From positions 1 to 49,515 of IMG/VR virus record IMGVR_UViG_3300029319_000082: 49,515 nt of DNA; one strand, 5' to 3'. The notes below the pieces were generated by a model, which made no database searches, had not been told where the DNA came from, and saw only the letters and a program-made list of their open reading frames with translations. This document shows, piece by piece, positions 29,344 to 37,171 of this stretch. This DNA comes from a virus. Within the stretch, counting starts at the first letter, position 1. Every line of letters begins with the position of its first letter. Made by a program: the position numbers and the translations under genes.

Positions 29344-31734
29344 GTGACTGATCGACAAAGACATTCGAAAGATATGCTCGCCCGCTTGCTTGCGGGTGAG
29401 AATTTGACGGTCGTGCATAACGGTGAAGCCGAGACGGCATCGTTCGATCTCCAGAATCGAACGCTTACGATGCCCGTCTTGGCTAATATGACCCCTGAGG
29501 TTTACGACCTGTTCGTCGGCCACGAGGTGTCTCATGCTCTTAATACTAAACTCGACGAGTGGAAACAAGGTGTCGAGCAAGTCTCCGGTGGCGTCAAATC
29601 GCTGCAAGGTCTCGCTCATTCCTGCCTCAACATCGTCGAGGATGTTCGTATTGAGCGCCTGATTCAAGCCCAGTTCCCTGGGCTTCGTCGTTCGTTTGTG
29701 CATGGCTATCGGGCCCTTTGGGCGCAGGACTTCTTCGGTGCTTCCGAGAAAGACTTGTCGCCTGAGGGCATTCACCTTCTCGACCGACTCAACATTCACT
29801 TCAAGGCTGGCGCCCAATCGGGCGTTCAGTTCTCTGCTGATGAGCAAGCCTGGCTTGATCGTTTCGACGATCTTTCGACCTGGGCTGATGTTCAGTCGCT
29901 GGCTCAAGACCTGTTCGACTTTTCGAAGCAAGAGCAAGACCAGCCTGAGACCCCTCAAGATTCATTCGAAGGCGACGATGACCAGGGCGAGTCTGCCCCT
30001 GGCTTCGAGTCCGATGACCAAGACGATCAAGAGTCTGGTTCGGGTGACGATGAGGGCGACACTGGCGAGCAAAGCGGCGACGAGTCAGGCGAAGGCTCCG
30101 ACGAGGGCGAAGAGACCAAGGGCGACGGCTCGATGGATTCTGCCGACGAGGCAGAAGACGACGGTTCGAATGCCGAAGGCGAGTCTCGCCAGACTCAACC
30201 TGACGACCCTGAGTCTTCCGAGACTGACTCGGGCAGCACCGAAGAGAATGGCTCAGGCGCTTGCGACGAACCAGGCTGGACTCAACGGCACTTCAATCAA
30301 AAATTGAAGGACATCGCTTCTCAGTCTCAGCGTGGCACTGGCAATATCGAATTGCCCGAAGCCAATCTTGATCGCATTGTCGTGCCGTGCGAAGAATTGC
30401 ACGCCAATCTCTTCCAGCACTGGTCTTCTCGCAAGGTTGACCTCGCTGCTGGCGAAGCGGCTTGGGACCGCGTCAACAAAGGCGCTGTTGGCACGATGGT
30501 CAAAGAATTCGACATTCAAAAAGCGGCTGACGAGTGGCGACGAACCGAGACGGGCAAGACTGGCCTTCTCGACATGAATCGTCTCCACGAGTATCGCTTC
30601 AATGACGATATTTTCAAGACCCGCACGACCGTTCGTGATGGCAAGAATCACGGCTTCGTGTTCTTCATCGACTGGTCTGGCTCGATGGATAACGTCATGG
30701 CTGATACGCTCGACCAATTGCTGAATATGATTTCGTTCTGCAAGCGTGCTGGCGTTCCTTGTGACGTTTACGCCTTCGCCGACAAGCGTGTGCATCGTGA
30801 CCCCTGGGCCGATGCCGAGCAGAGCGGTCATGATTTCAAGAATTGGGTGTCGGCCTACAGCGGCTCTCGTACTCACCGCTTGTGGCATCTCGCTTCGACT
30901 GACCTCAAGGGTCGCAAGTGGCAGGCGATGTTCCGCAACCTGATCGCTGTTCGTGATTCGTTCATGGACACCGAATGGGGTGGCTACGCTAAGAACTCCT
31001 ACATTCCTCGCTTCAATGCGGCTCGCCCCTCATACTTGGGCTTGACTGGCACTCCTCTGCAAGAATGCATGGTCTGTGCCGTTTCTCTGGTCGCTCAGTT
31101 CCAAGAGCGTCACGGCGTCCAAGTCATGAATACTGTGTTCCTGACTGACGGCGACGGCTGCGATTCCTTGTATTACAAAGGCGATCTCGGCTACGAAAAC
31201 GATGCGGTTCTCGTCGATCCCAAGACTCACAGGCAGTACCCCGTCAACTCTAAGGGCAAGTCGATGGGTCGCGAGGCTTACAAGAACATGGATGATGCTC
31301 TGCTGGCGCTGTTGAAAGACCGCACTGGCTGTAACCTGCTCGGCGTTCGGGTCACTCATGAGTCTCTGACTTCGAAGAAGACCAAGGCTGCCCTGAATGA
31401 TGTCGTGAACGATACTGACAATGGCTTCACCTGGGACATCCCGTGTGAGTTCCGTCAAGCCCTCAAGAACATCGATCCCAAGATGGCTGCCAAGCGTGCC
31501 AAGAGCATGCTCGACTTCGGCTTCTGCGAGTCTGGCTGGTCTGGCTTCGATACCCACTTCATCGTCGCTGGCAAGAACCTGAAAATCGACCAGACTGACC
31601 ACATGGGCAATCTGGGTGCGAACGGCAAGAAGGTTACCCTGCGTTCTGCCAAGTCGGCGTTCAAGAAGTCTCTTGGGGGTAACAAGGCTGCGAGAATGTT
31701 CGCTAGCCAGTTCGTTGCTGCCATCGCGTCCTGA
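29344..31734 (+). CDS. CobT-like VWA protein with HExxH N-terminal domain, 796 aa
   Basis: The N-terminal 200 residues contain FVGHEVSHALNTKLDEW (HEVSH, about residue 60), a metallopeptidase-type motif like DUF2201_N proteins. A long acidic Gly/Asp/Glu/Ser linker follows (about residues 200-310), as in CobT. The C-terminal half is a von Willebrand A domain with MIDAS signature FFIDWSGSMDNVM (DxSxS, about residue 440) and FLTDGDGCDSLYYKG. Partner of the divergent MoxR/CobS-like ATPase by family precedent. No ribosome site: GTG 29344 fits a leaderless mRNA; ATG 29374 is an alternative start. GC content is higher than elsewhere (58% in one 60-base sample), a sign of separate origin. A strong terminator follows. 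Confidence 0.85.
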   Translation: MTDRQRHSKDMLARLLAGENLTVVHNGEAETASFDLQNRTLTMPVLANMTPEVYDLFVGHEVSHALNTKLDEWKQGVEQVSGGVKSLQGLAHSCLNIVEDVRIERLIQAQFPGLRRSFVHGYRALWAQDFFGASEKDLSPEGIHLLDRLNIHFKAGAQSGVQFSADEQAWLDRFDDLSTWADVQSLAQDLFDFSKQEQDQPETPQDSFEGDDDQGESAPGFESDDQDDQESGSGDDEGDTGEQSGDESGEGSDEGEETKGDGSMDSADEAEDDGSNAEGESRQTQPDDPESSETDSGSTEENGSGACDEPGWTQRHFNQKLKDIASQSQRGTGNIELPEANLDRIVVPCEELHANLFQHWSSRKVDLAAGEAAWDRVNKGAVGTMVKEFDIQKAADEWRRTETGKTGLLDMNRLHEYRFNDDIFKTRTTVRDGKNHGFVFFIDWSGSMDNVMADTLDQLLNMISFCKRAGVPCDVYAFADKRVHRDPWADAEQSGHDFKNWVSAYSGSRTHRLWHLASTDLKGRKWQAMFRNLIAVRDSFMDTEWGGYAKNSYIPRFNAARPSYLGLTGTPLQECMVCAVSLVAQFQERHGVQVMNTVFLTDGDGCDSLYYKGDLGYENDAVLVDPKTHRQYPVNSKGKSMGREAYKNMDDALLALLKDRTGCNLLGVRVTHESLTSKKTKAALNDVVNDTDNGFTWDIPCEFRQALKNIDPKMAAKRAKSMLDFGFCESGWSGFDTHFIVAGKNLKIDQTDHMGNLGANGKKVTLRSAKSAFKKSLGGNKAARMFASQFVAAIAS

Positions 31735-31765
31735 GAGAAACTCGACAACTGAATACAGTCACGAA

Positions 31766-31792
31766 GTCCGGCAGAGATGCCGGGCTTTTTTT
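31766..31792 (+). terminator. Rho-independent terminator after the VWA gene
   Basis: GTCCGGCA, loop GAGA, TGCCGGGC, then seven T. An 8-bp stem with a GNRA-type loop. Confidence 0.9.
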
Positions 31793-32006
31793 AGGTTTTT
31801 TGACTTTACGATCCACGGCCCGTGCAACCGACTCGGTGAAAAATTGAGGCGCCTGCGAGGTCAGATGGTGATTGGCTCAACTAAATATTCACAGGTGAGT
31901 CTCCAACGGACACCACGCTGGAATCATTTTTATTGGCGTTTTAAAAAGGGATTCCATACTAAACACCCCTACTTACCCCCCTACATTTACACAAAGGATT
32001 TACATT
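31793..32006 (+). other. Non-coding gap before the plus-strand late cluster
   Basis: About 210 bp without an ORF I can support. It holds ACTAAATA (31880-31887), a weak late-type octamer, and ends with AAAGGA before the methyltransferase ATG. The base composition falls back from the GC-rich block to the AT-rich phage average here. Confidence 0.4.
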
Positions 32007-32576
32007 ATGCATCGAGTAAAAGAAGAAGTAAAAACACTCAAAGAGAAATTTGAAACACCACTCAATTGCCTTGAGACAGGCACTATTCGTTCGTATCATG
32101 AGAAGCATGAAAGCACTCGCCATATCTCTGAAACTCTTGGTGATGATGGTCACTTGAAGTCTCTTGATATTGAACCGAAGCACATTGAGGTGTCGAAGAA
32201 TATTTGTGGTGATGTCAAGAATGTTTCATGGATTGAATGCGACTCTTTGAACTATTTGAAAGAAGATGAAGACGAGTATCACTTTGTTCTTCTTGATAGT
32301 GTAAACGATCCATGGCACATCATGAATGAGTTTAAGTTGATTGCGAATCGTGTGCATGAAGGTGGCTCGATTATGGTTGATGATGCAGGCACTGATGCGT
32401 ATGGCAACTATCAACCAACAGGCGAAAAATTTCAAGCCAAGAAGGGCTGGGCTGTTTGTGATTGGTGCAAATCGAATGATGTAGATTGGCAAATTGTTGT
32501 TGGTGGTCACTCTTATCAGGTGTTGATTCCCGTGACGAAGAAGAACAAAGATAGATTTCAGCAATTCAATAAATAG
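32007..32576 (+). CDS. Class I SAM methyltransferase-like protein, 189 aa
   Basis: Resembles the Methyltransf_24 type: LNCLETGTIRSYHEKHESTR (motif I region), HLKSLDIEPKHIEVSKNICG (acidic residue that would bind the SAM ribose), YHFVLLDSVNDPWHIMNEFK (motif IV), GGSIMVDDAGTDAYGNY. The glycine-rich loop of motif I is reduced to ETG, so activity or substrate is uncertain. RBS AAAGGA. First gene of the plus-strand cluster. Confidence 0.75.
   Translation: MHRVKEEVKTLKEKFETPLNCLETGTIRSYHEKHESTRHISETLGDDGHLKSLDIEPKHIEVSKNICGDVKNVSWIECDSLNYLKEDEDEYHFVLLDSVNDPWHIMNEFKLIANRVHEGGSIMVDDAGTDAYGNYQPTGEKFQAKKGWAVCDWCKSNDVDWQIVVGGHSYQVLIPVTKKNKDRFQQFNK
32568..32575 (+). promoter_or_regulatory. Possible late promoter (AATAAATA)
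   Basis: AATAAATA overlapping the stop of the methyltransferase, 25 bases before the next ATG. Confidence 0.4.
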
Positions 32577-32600
32577 GTTGTAAGGCATGAAGGAGCCAAC

Positions 32601-32663
32601 ATGAACTTTAGACAACAATTACAAGAAGCATACGAAGCAGGATATAGATCTGGCTTGAATGAA
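32601..32663 (+). repeat. Targeting-module coding repeat, plus-strand copy A
   Basis: First 21 codons; differs from copy B at 32828 in only a few bases, while the genes downstream are unrelated. Confidence 0.8.
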
Positions 32664-32816
32664 CAATCTGCTGGATCAGGTGCTGCACCACCATTTCAAC
32701 CACCATTTGTTAATTCAACAGCACAGGCAAGAGCCAGACGCGCCATTCGCATCAGAAAGATGATGAATCTATTTAAGAATTTGATGGCCTCACCGGTGGG
32801 CCCAGGTCTCGATTAA
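32601..32816 (+). CDS. Capsid-targeted-type protein, 71 aa
   Basis: Module MNFRQQLQEAYEAGYRSGLN then EQ; cleavage after LNE would leave a 50-residue peptide starting QSAGSGAAPPF. The peptide has a Pro-rich start and a basic amphipathic helix (RARRAIRIRKMMNLFKNLMA). Its small size and charge resemble a DNA-associated internal peptide. The module DNA is nearly identical to that of the next gene. Confidence 0.7.
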   Translation: MNFRQQLQEAYEAGYRSGLNEQSAGSGAAPPFQPPFVNSTAQARARRAIRIRKMMNLFKNLMASPVGPGLD

Positions 32817-32827
32817 AGGAAACTAAC

Positions 32828-32890
32828 ATGAACTTTAGACAGCAATTACAAGAGGCATACGAAGCAGGATATAGATCTGGCTTGAATGAA
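32828..32890 (+). repeat. Targeting-module coding repeat, plus-strand copy B
   Basis: First 21 codons of the 213-aa gene; near-identical to copy A 227 bp upstream. Confidence 0.8.
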
Positions 32891-33469
32891 CAGGACGTAT
32901 ACAAGAGACCTGCGAGAGTCTCTGCATTGGGTGGACAAAAGTTTCACGCTATCGTAGATAGTAAGGGTGTTATCGTCGCTGCTGGCTTGACAGAAAAAGA
33001 AGCCAGAAAGAAAAAGAAGTTTGGTCAGAAGGTGATGGAACTGCCTGGTGCAAAAGTCGGGCAAGTGATCAAGAAAGAAGCATACGAAGCAGGCTATGAG
33101 TCTGAATTGAATGAGGGCGTATTGAGTGGTATTTTAAGACTTGCAAGACTTCTTGGCATGGCTGACAATGTACCATTAAGCGGTGCGAAAGGTACGGTTA
33201 AAAAATTTAAAGCAAGGAAGAACTACCTAGACCGCGACGTTGCAGGTGATGTTCTCGTTCCTGCACCAGAAGGAGGAGTGAAGATTGGCAACCCAGACAC
33301 CACTGCACCCCCACCACAATCAGTTGATGATGTCATTGGTGATCAGCCACTCGATACACGAAAAGCACGGTATCGCAATCCCGTTCGATTAACGCCAGAT
33401 GAGATCAGAGATTTGGCTGATCGCCTGAAAAAACTAGCAGATGATGATCTAGACACACCAATAGGATAA
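32828..33469 (+). CDS. Capsid-targeted-type protein with two targeting modules, 213 aa
   Basis: Starts with MNFRQQLQEAYEAGYRSGLN (then EQ) and carries a second copy at residues 81-96 (IKKEAYEAGYESELNE, then Gly). If both are cut, a 75-residue basic spacer (RVSALGGQKFHAIVDSKGVI, EKEARKKKKFGQ) and a 117-residue product are released. The C-terminus LADRLKKLADDDLDTPIG is the acidic tail shared with the 19390 and 23166 proteins. Best example of a module array inside one chain. Confidence 0.75.
   Translation: MNFRQQLQEAYEAGYRSGLNEQDVYKRPARVSALGGQKFHAIVDSKGVIVAAGLTEKEARKKKKFGQKVMELPGAKVGQVIKKEAYEAGYESELNEGVLSGILRLARLLGMADNVPLSGAKGTVKKFKARKNYLDRDVAGDVLVPAPEGGVKIGNPDTTAPPPQSVDDVIGDQPLDTRKARYRNPVRLTPDEIRDLADRLKKLADDDLDTPIG
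33068..33115 (+). repeat. Internal targeting-module copy
   Basis: Codes IKKEAYEAGYESELNE in the middle of the 213-aa protein; GAAGCATACGAAGCAGG is identical to part of copy A. Confidence 0.75.
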
Positions 33470-33472
33470 CAC

Positions 33473-33937
33473 ATGCACATACAACAACGACTACTACTTG
33501 AACAAGAAAACGGAATGAAGTGTCCGCCAGCGACAAAGGATCTTGAACTCAACACCAAGAATCGTGATGCAACGATCAAGAAGTTTAATTATGGTCCGTT
33601 AAATGTCGATGAGCCTGGCGACTACTGGGAAAAGATCGCCAAGTATTGGAAGACAACAGTAAAGGCTGCAAAGTCATCGCTTTGTGGCAACTGCATCGCC
33701 TTTGACATCTCACCTCGTATGAAAGATTGCTTGCCTGGTGACACGTTCGACAAAGATGGCGAACTTGGCTACTGCTGGATGCATCACTTCAAGTGCCACT
33801 CAGCGAGAGCATGTCACACATGGGCAAAAGGTGGCCCAATCAAGAAAGATAGTGAGTCAGAGGCTTGGCAAAAGAAGGCTGGTCTTGATGAAAGCACAAA
33901 CCTCATTCAACTTACAGTCAACTCGTTAGGAATATAA
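33473..33937 (+). CDS. Cys-rich marine-phage type protein, 154 aa
   Basis: MHIQQRLLLEQENGMKCPPA: LLE then Gln at residue 10 may be a short targeting site. The body has eight cysteines in patterns CPPATKDLELNTKNRD, LCGNCIAFDISPRMKDCLPG, LGYCWMHHFKCHSARACHTW, which suggests a metal or Fe-S site. I have the impression of similar unannotated proteins in marine phages, but cannot name a family. It follows the double-module gene by four bases. Confidence 0.75.
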   Translation: MHIQQRLLLEQENGMKCPPATKDLELNTKNRDATIKKFNYGPLNVDEPGDYWEKIAKYWKTTVKAAKSSLCGNCIAFDISPRMKDCLPGDTFDKDGELGYCWMHHFKCHSARACHTWAKGGPIKKDSESEAWQKKAGLDESTNLIQLTVNSLGI

Positions 33938-33939
33938 CA

Positions 33940-34278
33940 ATGAATTACGAACAACTACGAATCGCTATGAATGCATACGAAAAGAGGGTGCAACTCGAAG
34001 AGGCCTACAAAGAAGGTCGGCAAAGAGCCATCGAAGAGGGTATTGGTAAACTTGCTGGTTTTGCGCCAGCGTTTAAAACTCTTTTGAGAACATCGAAAGG
34101 CAAAAAACTTAAAAATGTGGTAAAGTTGAAGAATACTTTTGCTGCAAACAGAGAGGCTCTCGTTCAGGCAGATAAAGTTCGAAAAGCAGTTGAAGCCTCG
34201 GTCGGTAGAAAATTGACCAACAAAGAGATGGAAGCCCTTCTTCGCTACATGGCTGAAAAAGGCATTCAAACACCCTGA
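33940..34278 (+). CDS. Head-type basic protein, 112 aa
   Basis: MNYEQLRIAMNAYEKRVQLE, then EAYKEGRQRAIEEGIGKLAG, a variant of the module (EAYxxGxxxxIEEG) placed at residues 21-35, so the cut would be IEE then Gly. The mature part is Lys-rich and helical (SKGKKLKNVVKLKNTFAANR). No enzyme motif. Confidence 0.65.
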   Translation: MNYEQLRIAMNAYEKRVQLEEAYKEGRQRAIEEGIGKLAGFAPAFKTLLRTSKGKKLKNVVKLKNTFAANREALVQADKVRKAVEASVGRKLTNKEMEALLRYMAEKGIQTP

Positions 34279-34283
34279 TCATC

Positions 34284-34505
34284 ATGTTATCTTTCATTGA
34301 ATATCTTGAAGAAGATGTAAGAAAGATGCCAGGCGGTGGCTTTGGTGTCTATGCTGATAAGTTTGTCAAGACAAAAAGTGGCAAGCGAAAGCGTGTGCTA
34401 ACTAAGACGGGCAAACATCGCAAAGAACTCAAGAAGGTTTACAAGAACAAAAAAGACGCGAATGACTACATGGCAGCCATCATGATTGCAAAGGGTGGTG
34501 GATGA
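34284..34505 (+). CDS. Small protein with T4 internal-protein-like leader, 73 aa
   Basis: MLSFIEYLEEDVRKMPGGGF: the first ten residues have the MxxFxEYLxE form, like the T4 internal-protein leader MKTYQEFIAE. The rest is highly basic (KTKSGKRKRVLTKTGKHRKE then LKKVYKNKK), as expected of a DNA-associated head protein. Confidence 0.7.
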   Translation: MLSFIEYLEEDVRKMPGGGFGVYADKFVKTKSGKRKRVLTKTGKHRKELKKVYKNKKDANDYMAAIMIAKGGG

Positions 34506-34822
34506 AATCATTTCTCGAATATCTCACAGAGGGCAAGCGTATACCCAAGACTCGCAAGAATCAAGACCCTGATACGCATAGCGACCTCTACACTGATGAG
34601 AATCCAAAAGGCACGATTCATGGTCTTGGTTTCAAAGATGTCAAGACAGCCGAAGCGTCAGTCAAAAAGATTGAAGCATCGAATCGAACACATGCACACA
34701 AGGTGCAAGCCGCAATTGCAATGGAGCAAAGAGCAAGGGTGATGGGCAAGAAAGCCGAAGCGGCTGTGTATCGTAAATACATTGAGAAGATGAAGAAGAT
34801 TACGAAAGAGAAAAACAAATGA
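34502..34822 (+). CDS. Small protein with T4 internal-protein-like leader, 106 aa
   Basis: MKSFLEYLTEGKRIPKTRKN: LTE then Gly at residue 10 is an excellent gp21-type site. The body (HSDLYTDENPKGTIHGLGFK, AHKVQAAIAMEQRARVMGKK) is a conserved-looking domain that I believe occurs in other phages, without known function. ATGA overlaps on both sides. Confidence 0.75.
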   Translation: MKSFLEYLTEGKRIPKTRKNQDPDTHSDLYTDENPKGTIHGLGFKDVKTAEASVKKIEASNRTHAHKVQAAIAMEQRARVMGKKAEAAVYRKYIEKMKKITKEKNK

Positions 34823-34881
34823 ACTTCAAACAACAACTACAAGAAGCCTATGAGGCTGGGTACAGGCAATCTCTACAAGAG
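34819..34881 (+). repeat. Targeting-module coding repeat, plus-strand copy C
   Basis: First 21 codons of the 154-aa gene; protein close to copies A and B, DNA more diverged. Confidence 0.65.
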
Positions 34882-35283
34882 GCTGTCGATGATGCCTACG
34901 AGGCCTATGAACGAGGCGAGATCAATGAAGAACAACTCGATGAGATTGTTGGCCTCATAACCAGAGGAATTTCTGCCATTCCTAAAATTGGTAAAGGATT
35001 GAAGAAGGGTTATGATTTTGTAAGAAAATCTTTTAGAAGACCAGTCAAGAAGAGAGGAACACCAGGAGTGACTCAACACTTAGATCCAAACACTGGTCTT
35101 CCTAAACCCGCAGGCCCAGACTATTACCCAACGGGTCACGGTCGCCCACCATTCCCCGGTGATACGAGATCACCACAGGGAGTTCTTGATGATAGACGAA
35201 AAATAGGACGATTTATTGATCCTCCTGAACCTCCTACCGACTATGATCCCTTTGACCCACTAGGACCATTGCTAGATCCCTAA
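34819..35283 (+). CDS. Capsid-targeted-type protein, 154 aa
   Basis: Module MNFKQQLQEAYEAGYRQSLQ then EA (LQE then Ala), followed by a second acidic helix DDAYEAYERGEINEEQLDEI with a second LDE. Then a basic segment (GLKKGYDFVRKSFRRPVKKR) and a Pro/Asp/Gly-rich end (PPEPPTDYDPFDPLGPLLDP). No fold recognised. Confidence 0.7.
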   Translation: MNFKQQLQEAYEAGYRQSLQEAVDDAYEAYERGEINEEQLDEIVGLITRGISAIPKIGKGLKKGYDFVRKSFRRPVKKRGTPGVTQHLDPNTGLPKPAGPDYYPTGHGRPPFPGDTRSPQGVLDDRRKIGRFIDPPEPPTDYDPFDPLGPLLDP

Positions 35284-35297
35284 ACAAGGAAAACGAA

Positions 35298-35582
35298 ATG
35301 ACACCAGAACAAAGACAACTTATTAAAGAAGCGTATATGGAAGGGTACAATGAGGCGACCCATCTTAGCGATGAAGAACTTGAGGAGGCCATTGGTCTCA
35401 TGCCCATCTTAGCGACATTGGGTCGAGGAGCGTTGGCGTTCGGTAGAAGACCAATTGTTAGTAAAACTTTAGGTGCCTCAGGGGTCTATGACTCTGGATC
35501 ATTTATCATGAATAACGCACCAGCAGTTGGTAAGGCAATGACGCCAAAGGGTCCTTTCCCTGGTGGTTACAGACCATTCTAA
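35298..35582 (+). CDS. Head-type protein, 94 aa
   Basis: MTPEQRQLIKEAYMEGYNEA: the minus-strand type of module (TPEQRQ) on the plus strand. The end differs (THLSDEELEEAIG), so the likely cut is after LEE before Ala. The mature part is small and Gly/Pro rich (LMPILATLGRGALAFGRRPI), with a possible hydrophobic helix. RBS AAGGA. Confidence 0.65.
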   Translation: MTPEQRQLIKEAYMEGYNEATHLSDEELEEAIGLMPILATLGRGALAFGRRPIVSKTLGASGVYDSGSFIMNNAPAVGKAMTPKGPFPGGYRPF

Positions 35583-35595
35583 GATAGGAAAACAA

Positions 35596-36036
35596 ATGAA
35601 ACCACCTAGTAGAAAATCATGCTACAACTTTCGCGTCACCGAAGTTGCAAGAGTTGTTGACGGTGACACAATCGACGTTGTAATTGATCTCGGCTTTGAT
35701 CTGTCAAAGAAAGAGCGTGTGCGTGTTGCAGGCGTTGATACACCAGAGAAGAGAACAAGAGACCTCGAAGAAAAGGCTCTCGGTCTTGATGCAACAAACT
35801 GGCTCAAAGACAAACTCGAAAGTGCCATATCAGGCGAAGATGATCTAGTCATTCGCACTGAACTTGATGGCGGCTTCGGTAAGTATGGTCGTCTACTCGG
35901 TTGGCTGTATGTCGGTGACGCTGATGTATCTCTGAATGAGCAAATGATCGAAGAGGGCTACGCATGGTCGTATGATGGCGGCACAAAGAACAAGAACTTT
36001 AGCGAACTTCTTGAAAAGCGTGGATTAAATAAATAG
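35596..36036 (+). CDS. Staphylococcal-nuclease-like (SNase/TNase) protein, 146 aa
   Basis: ATG 35596 with AGGA upstream; the longer frame lies in the previous gene. SNase OB-fold motifs: EVARVVDGDTIDVVIDLGFD, RVRVAGVDTPEKRTRD (Arg and Glu of the active site), FGKYGRLLGWLYVGD (second catalytic Arg), LNEQMIEEGYAWSY. Length fits the family. Calcium-dependent cleavage of DNA or RNA would be expected; host DNA breakdown is one possible use. It has no targeting module, though it sits among genes that do. Confidence 0.9.
   Translation: MKPPSRKSCYNFRVTEVARVVDGDTIDVVIDLGFDLSKKERVRVAGVDTPEKRTRDLEEKALGLDATNWLKDKLESAISGEDDLVIRTELDGGFGKYGRLLGWLYVGDADVSLNEQMIEEGYAWSYDGGTKNKNFSELLEKRGLNK
36028..36035 (+). 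promoter_or_regulatory. Possible late promoter (AATAAATA)
   Basis: At the end of the SNase gene, 30 bases upstream of the next ATG. Confidence 0.4.
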
Positions 36037-36065
36037 ATTTAGTCTTTCAAAACAAGGAACAAAAA

Positions 36066-36128
36066 ATGCATTTTAGACAAAAACTACACGAAGCCTACGA
36101 AGCAGGCTATAGATCAGGACTCGTTGAA
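36066..36128 (+). repeat. Targeting-module coding repeat, plus-strand copy D
   Basis: First 21 codons of the dockerin-like gene; retains EAYEAGYRSGL exactly. Confidence 0.65.
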
Positions 36129-36530
36129 CAATCTCCCCCTGGCTCACCAACGTCACCATATCGGGTGCCAGAATTTCCAAGATGGGATCAGATAGTAGGA
36201 TTCATGGAGGTTTTGACGTATTACCCACCAGATCAACAAGGACCCTACGGACTAATGTACGACTACAATGGTGATGGTGCAGTTGATCAGTTTGATCTTG
36301 AGTTTGCCAGGGCGATGGCAGAATTGTATCCTAACAGAGTGTTCACGGCCTTTAATCAACCCCAAGGCGTCTATCAACAGTGGTTTATAACCACATACTC
36401 TCGTCCGTTACCACCAAGAAGAATACCAGACCCAAGACTATCAGGAAAAATGAAGAAGAAGAAGAGAATGCAAGGACCATATGAACCAGGTGGCGGCAGA
36501 CCATTTGGGCCAGGCGGTCAAGGCTCTTGA
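36066..36530 (+). CDS. Capsid-targeted-type protein with dockerin-like calcium loop, 154 aa
   Basis: Module MHFRQKLHEAYEAGYRSGLV then EQ (LVE then Gln). Residues 66-77 read DYNGDGAVDQFD followed by LEFARAM, the form of a single dockerin/EF-hand calcium loop (D-x-N-x-D-G-x-V-x-x-x-D). Full dockerins have two such repeats; only one is seen. The remainder is Pro/Gly/Tyr rich, ending in a Gly-rich basic tail (KMKKKKRMQGPYEPGGGRPF). Calcium could stabilise the protein in seawater. Confidence 0.7.
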   Translation: MHFRQKLHEAYEAGYRSGLVEQSPPGSPTSPYRVPEFPRWDQIVGFMEVLTYYPPDQQGPYGLMYDYNGDGAVDQFDLEFARAMAELYPNRVFTAFNQPQGVYQQWFITTYSRPLPPRRIPDPRLSGKMKKKKRMQGPYEPGGGRPFGPGGQGS

Positions 36531-36536
36531 TAAATA
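36529..36536 (+). promoter_or_regulatory. Possible late promoter giving a leaderless mRNA (GATAAATA)
   Basis: GATAAATA ends 5 bases before GTG 36542, so T4-type initiation would be at the start codon. Confidence 0.45.
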
Positions 36537-36541
36537 CTTGA

Positions 36542-37171
36542 GTGCCTAAACTCAATGAGAATGAAAAGAAACTTTTCGATCTAGTCGAGAAAGACTGTAA
36601 AAAATATAATATAGACTTTGTTCGCTCAAGGCACAAGTCCGTAAACACCGGAGACTCAGGTAGAGTGTCCGGTTTTTTCGATGAGCAAACCTTGAGTGTT
36701 GCTCTCAAATCATACAATTGGGTGCATATTCTGGCACATGAATACTCACATCTACGTCAGTGGGTTGAAAAGGATGAAACATACACCGCAAAAAATCGTG
36801 ACGGTTCTTGCCCTATCGTGACTTTCACCAACTGGGTCAACGGTGTTGAAGATAATGCTGATCTGGCACTTGAGGCCACAAAGAAAGTCATTGCCCTTGA
36901 GAGAAATTGTGAGATGCGAGCGTACAAACTACTCAAGAAGTATAGTCTGGTGAAGAGTAAGGCAGAGAAGATTGAATACAAACAACTGTCGAATGCCTAT
37001 CTCTACTCGCACTGGGTTTCGCATAAACACAAGTTATGGCCTAAGTCTGGCTGGTCAAAAAAGTTAGACTACAATGTGATACCAAAATCGTTTCGTTGTG
37101 AGCCACACCTCAGAGACAACAAGAAAATACACAAGCACATTTTACAAAGCCTCAGAGGCGAAATAGAATAA
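36542..37171 (+). CDS. HExxH metallopeptidase-like protein, 209 aa
   Basis: WVHILAHEYSHLRQWVEKDE gives the zinc motif HEYSH at about residue 66. A downstream Glu or His should be the third ligand (candidates in NGVEDNADLALEATKK and LERNCEMRAYKLLKK, where a Glu three residues before Arg is typical). Helical throughout. No ribosome site: it probably relies on a leaderless late transcript. Substrate unknown; a virion-assembly or host-protein protease are both possible. Confidence 0.7.
   Translation: MPKLNENEKKLFDLVEKDCKKYNIDFVRSRHKSVNTGDSGRVSGFFDEQTLSVALKSYNWVHILAHEYSHLRQWVEKDETYTAKNRDGSCPIVTFTNWVNGVEDNADLALEATKKVIALERNCEMRAYKLLKKYSLVKSKAEKIEYKQLSNAYLYSHWVSHKHKLWPKSGWSKKLDYNVIPKSFRCEPHLRDNKKIHKHILQSLRGEIE

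Noticed and set aside
29248-29958. Minus-strand frames opposite the VWA gene (also 30253-30888, 31030-31602)
   Set aside because: Shadows of a strongly supported 796-aa gene in the GC-rich block; no motif or ribosome site.
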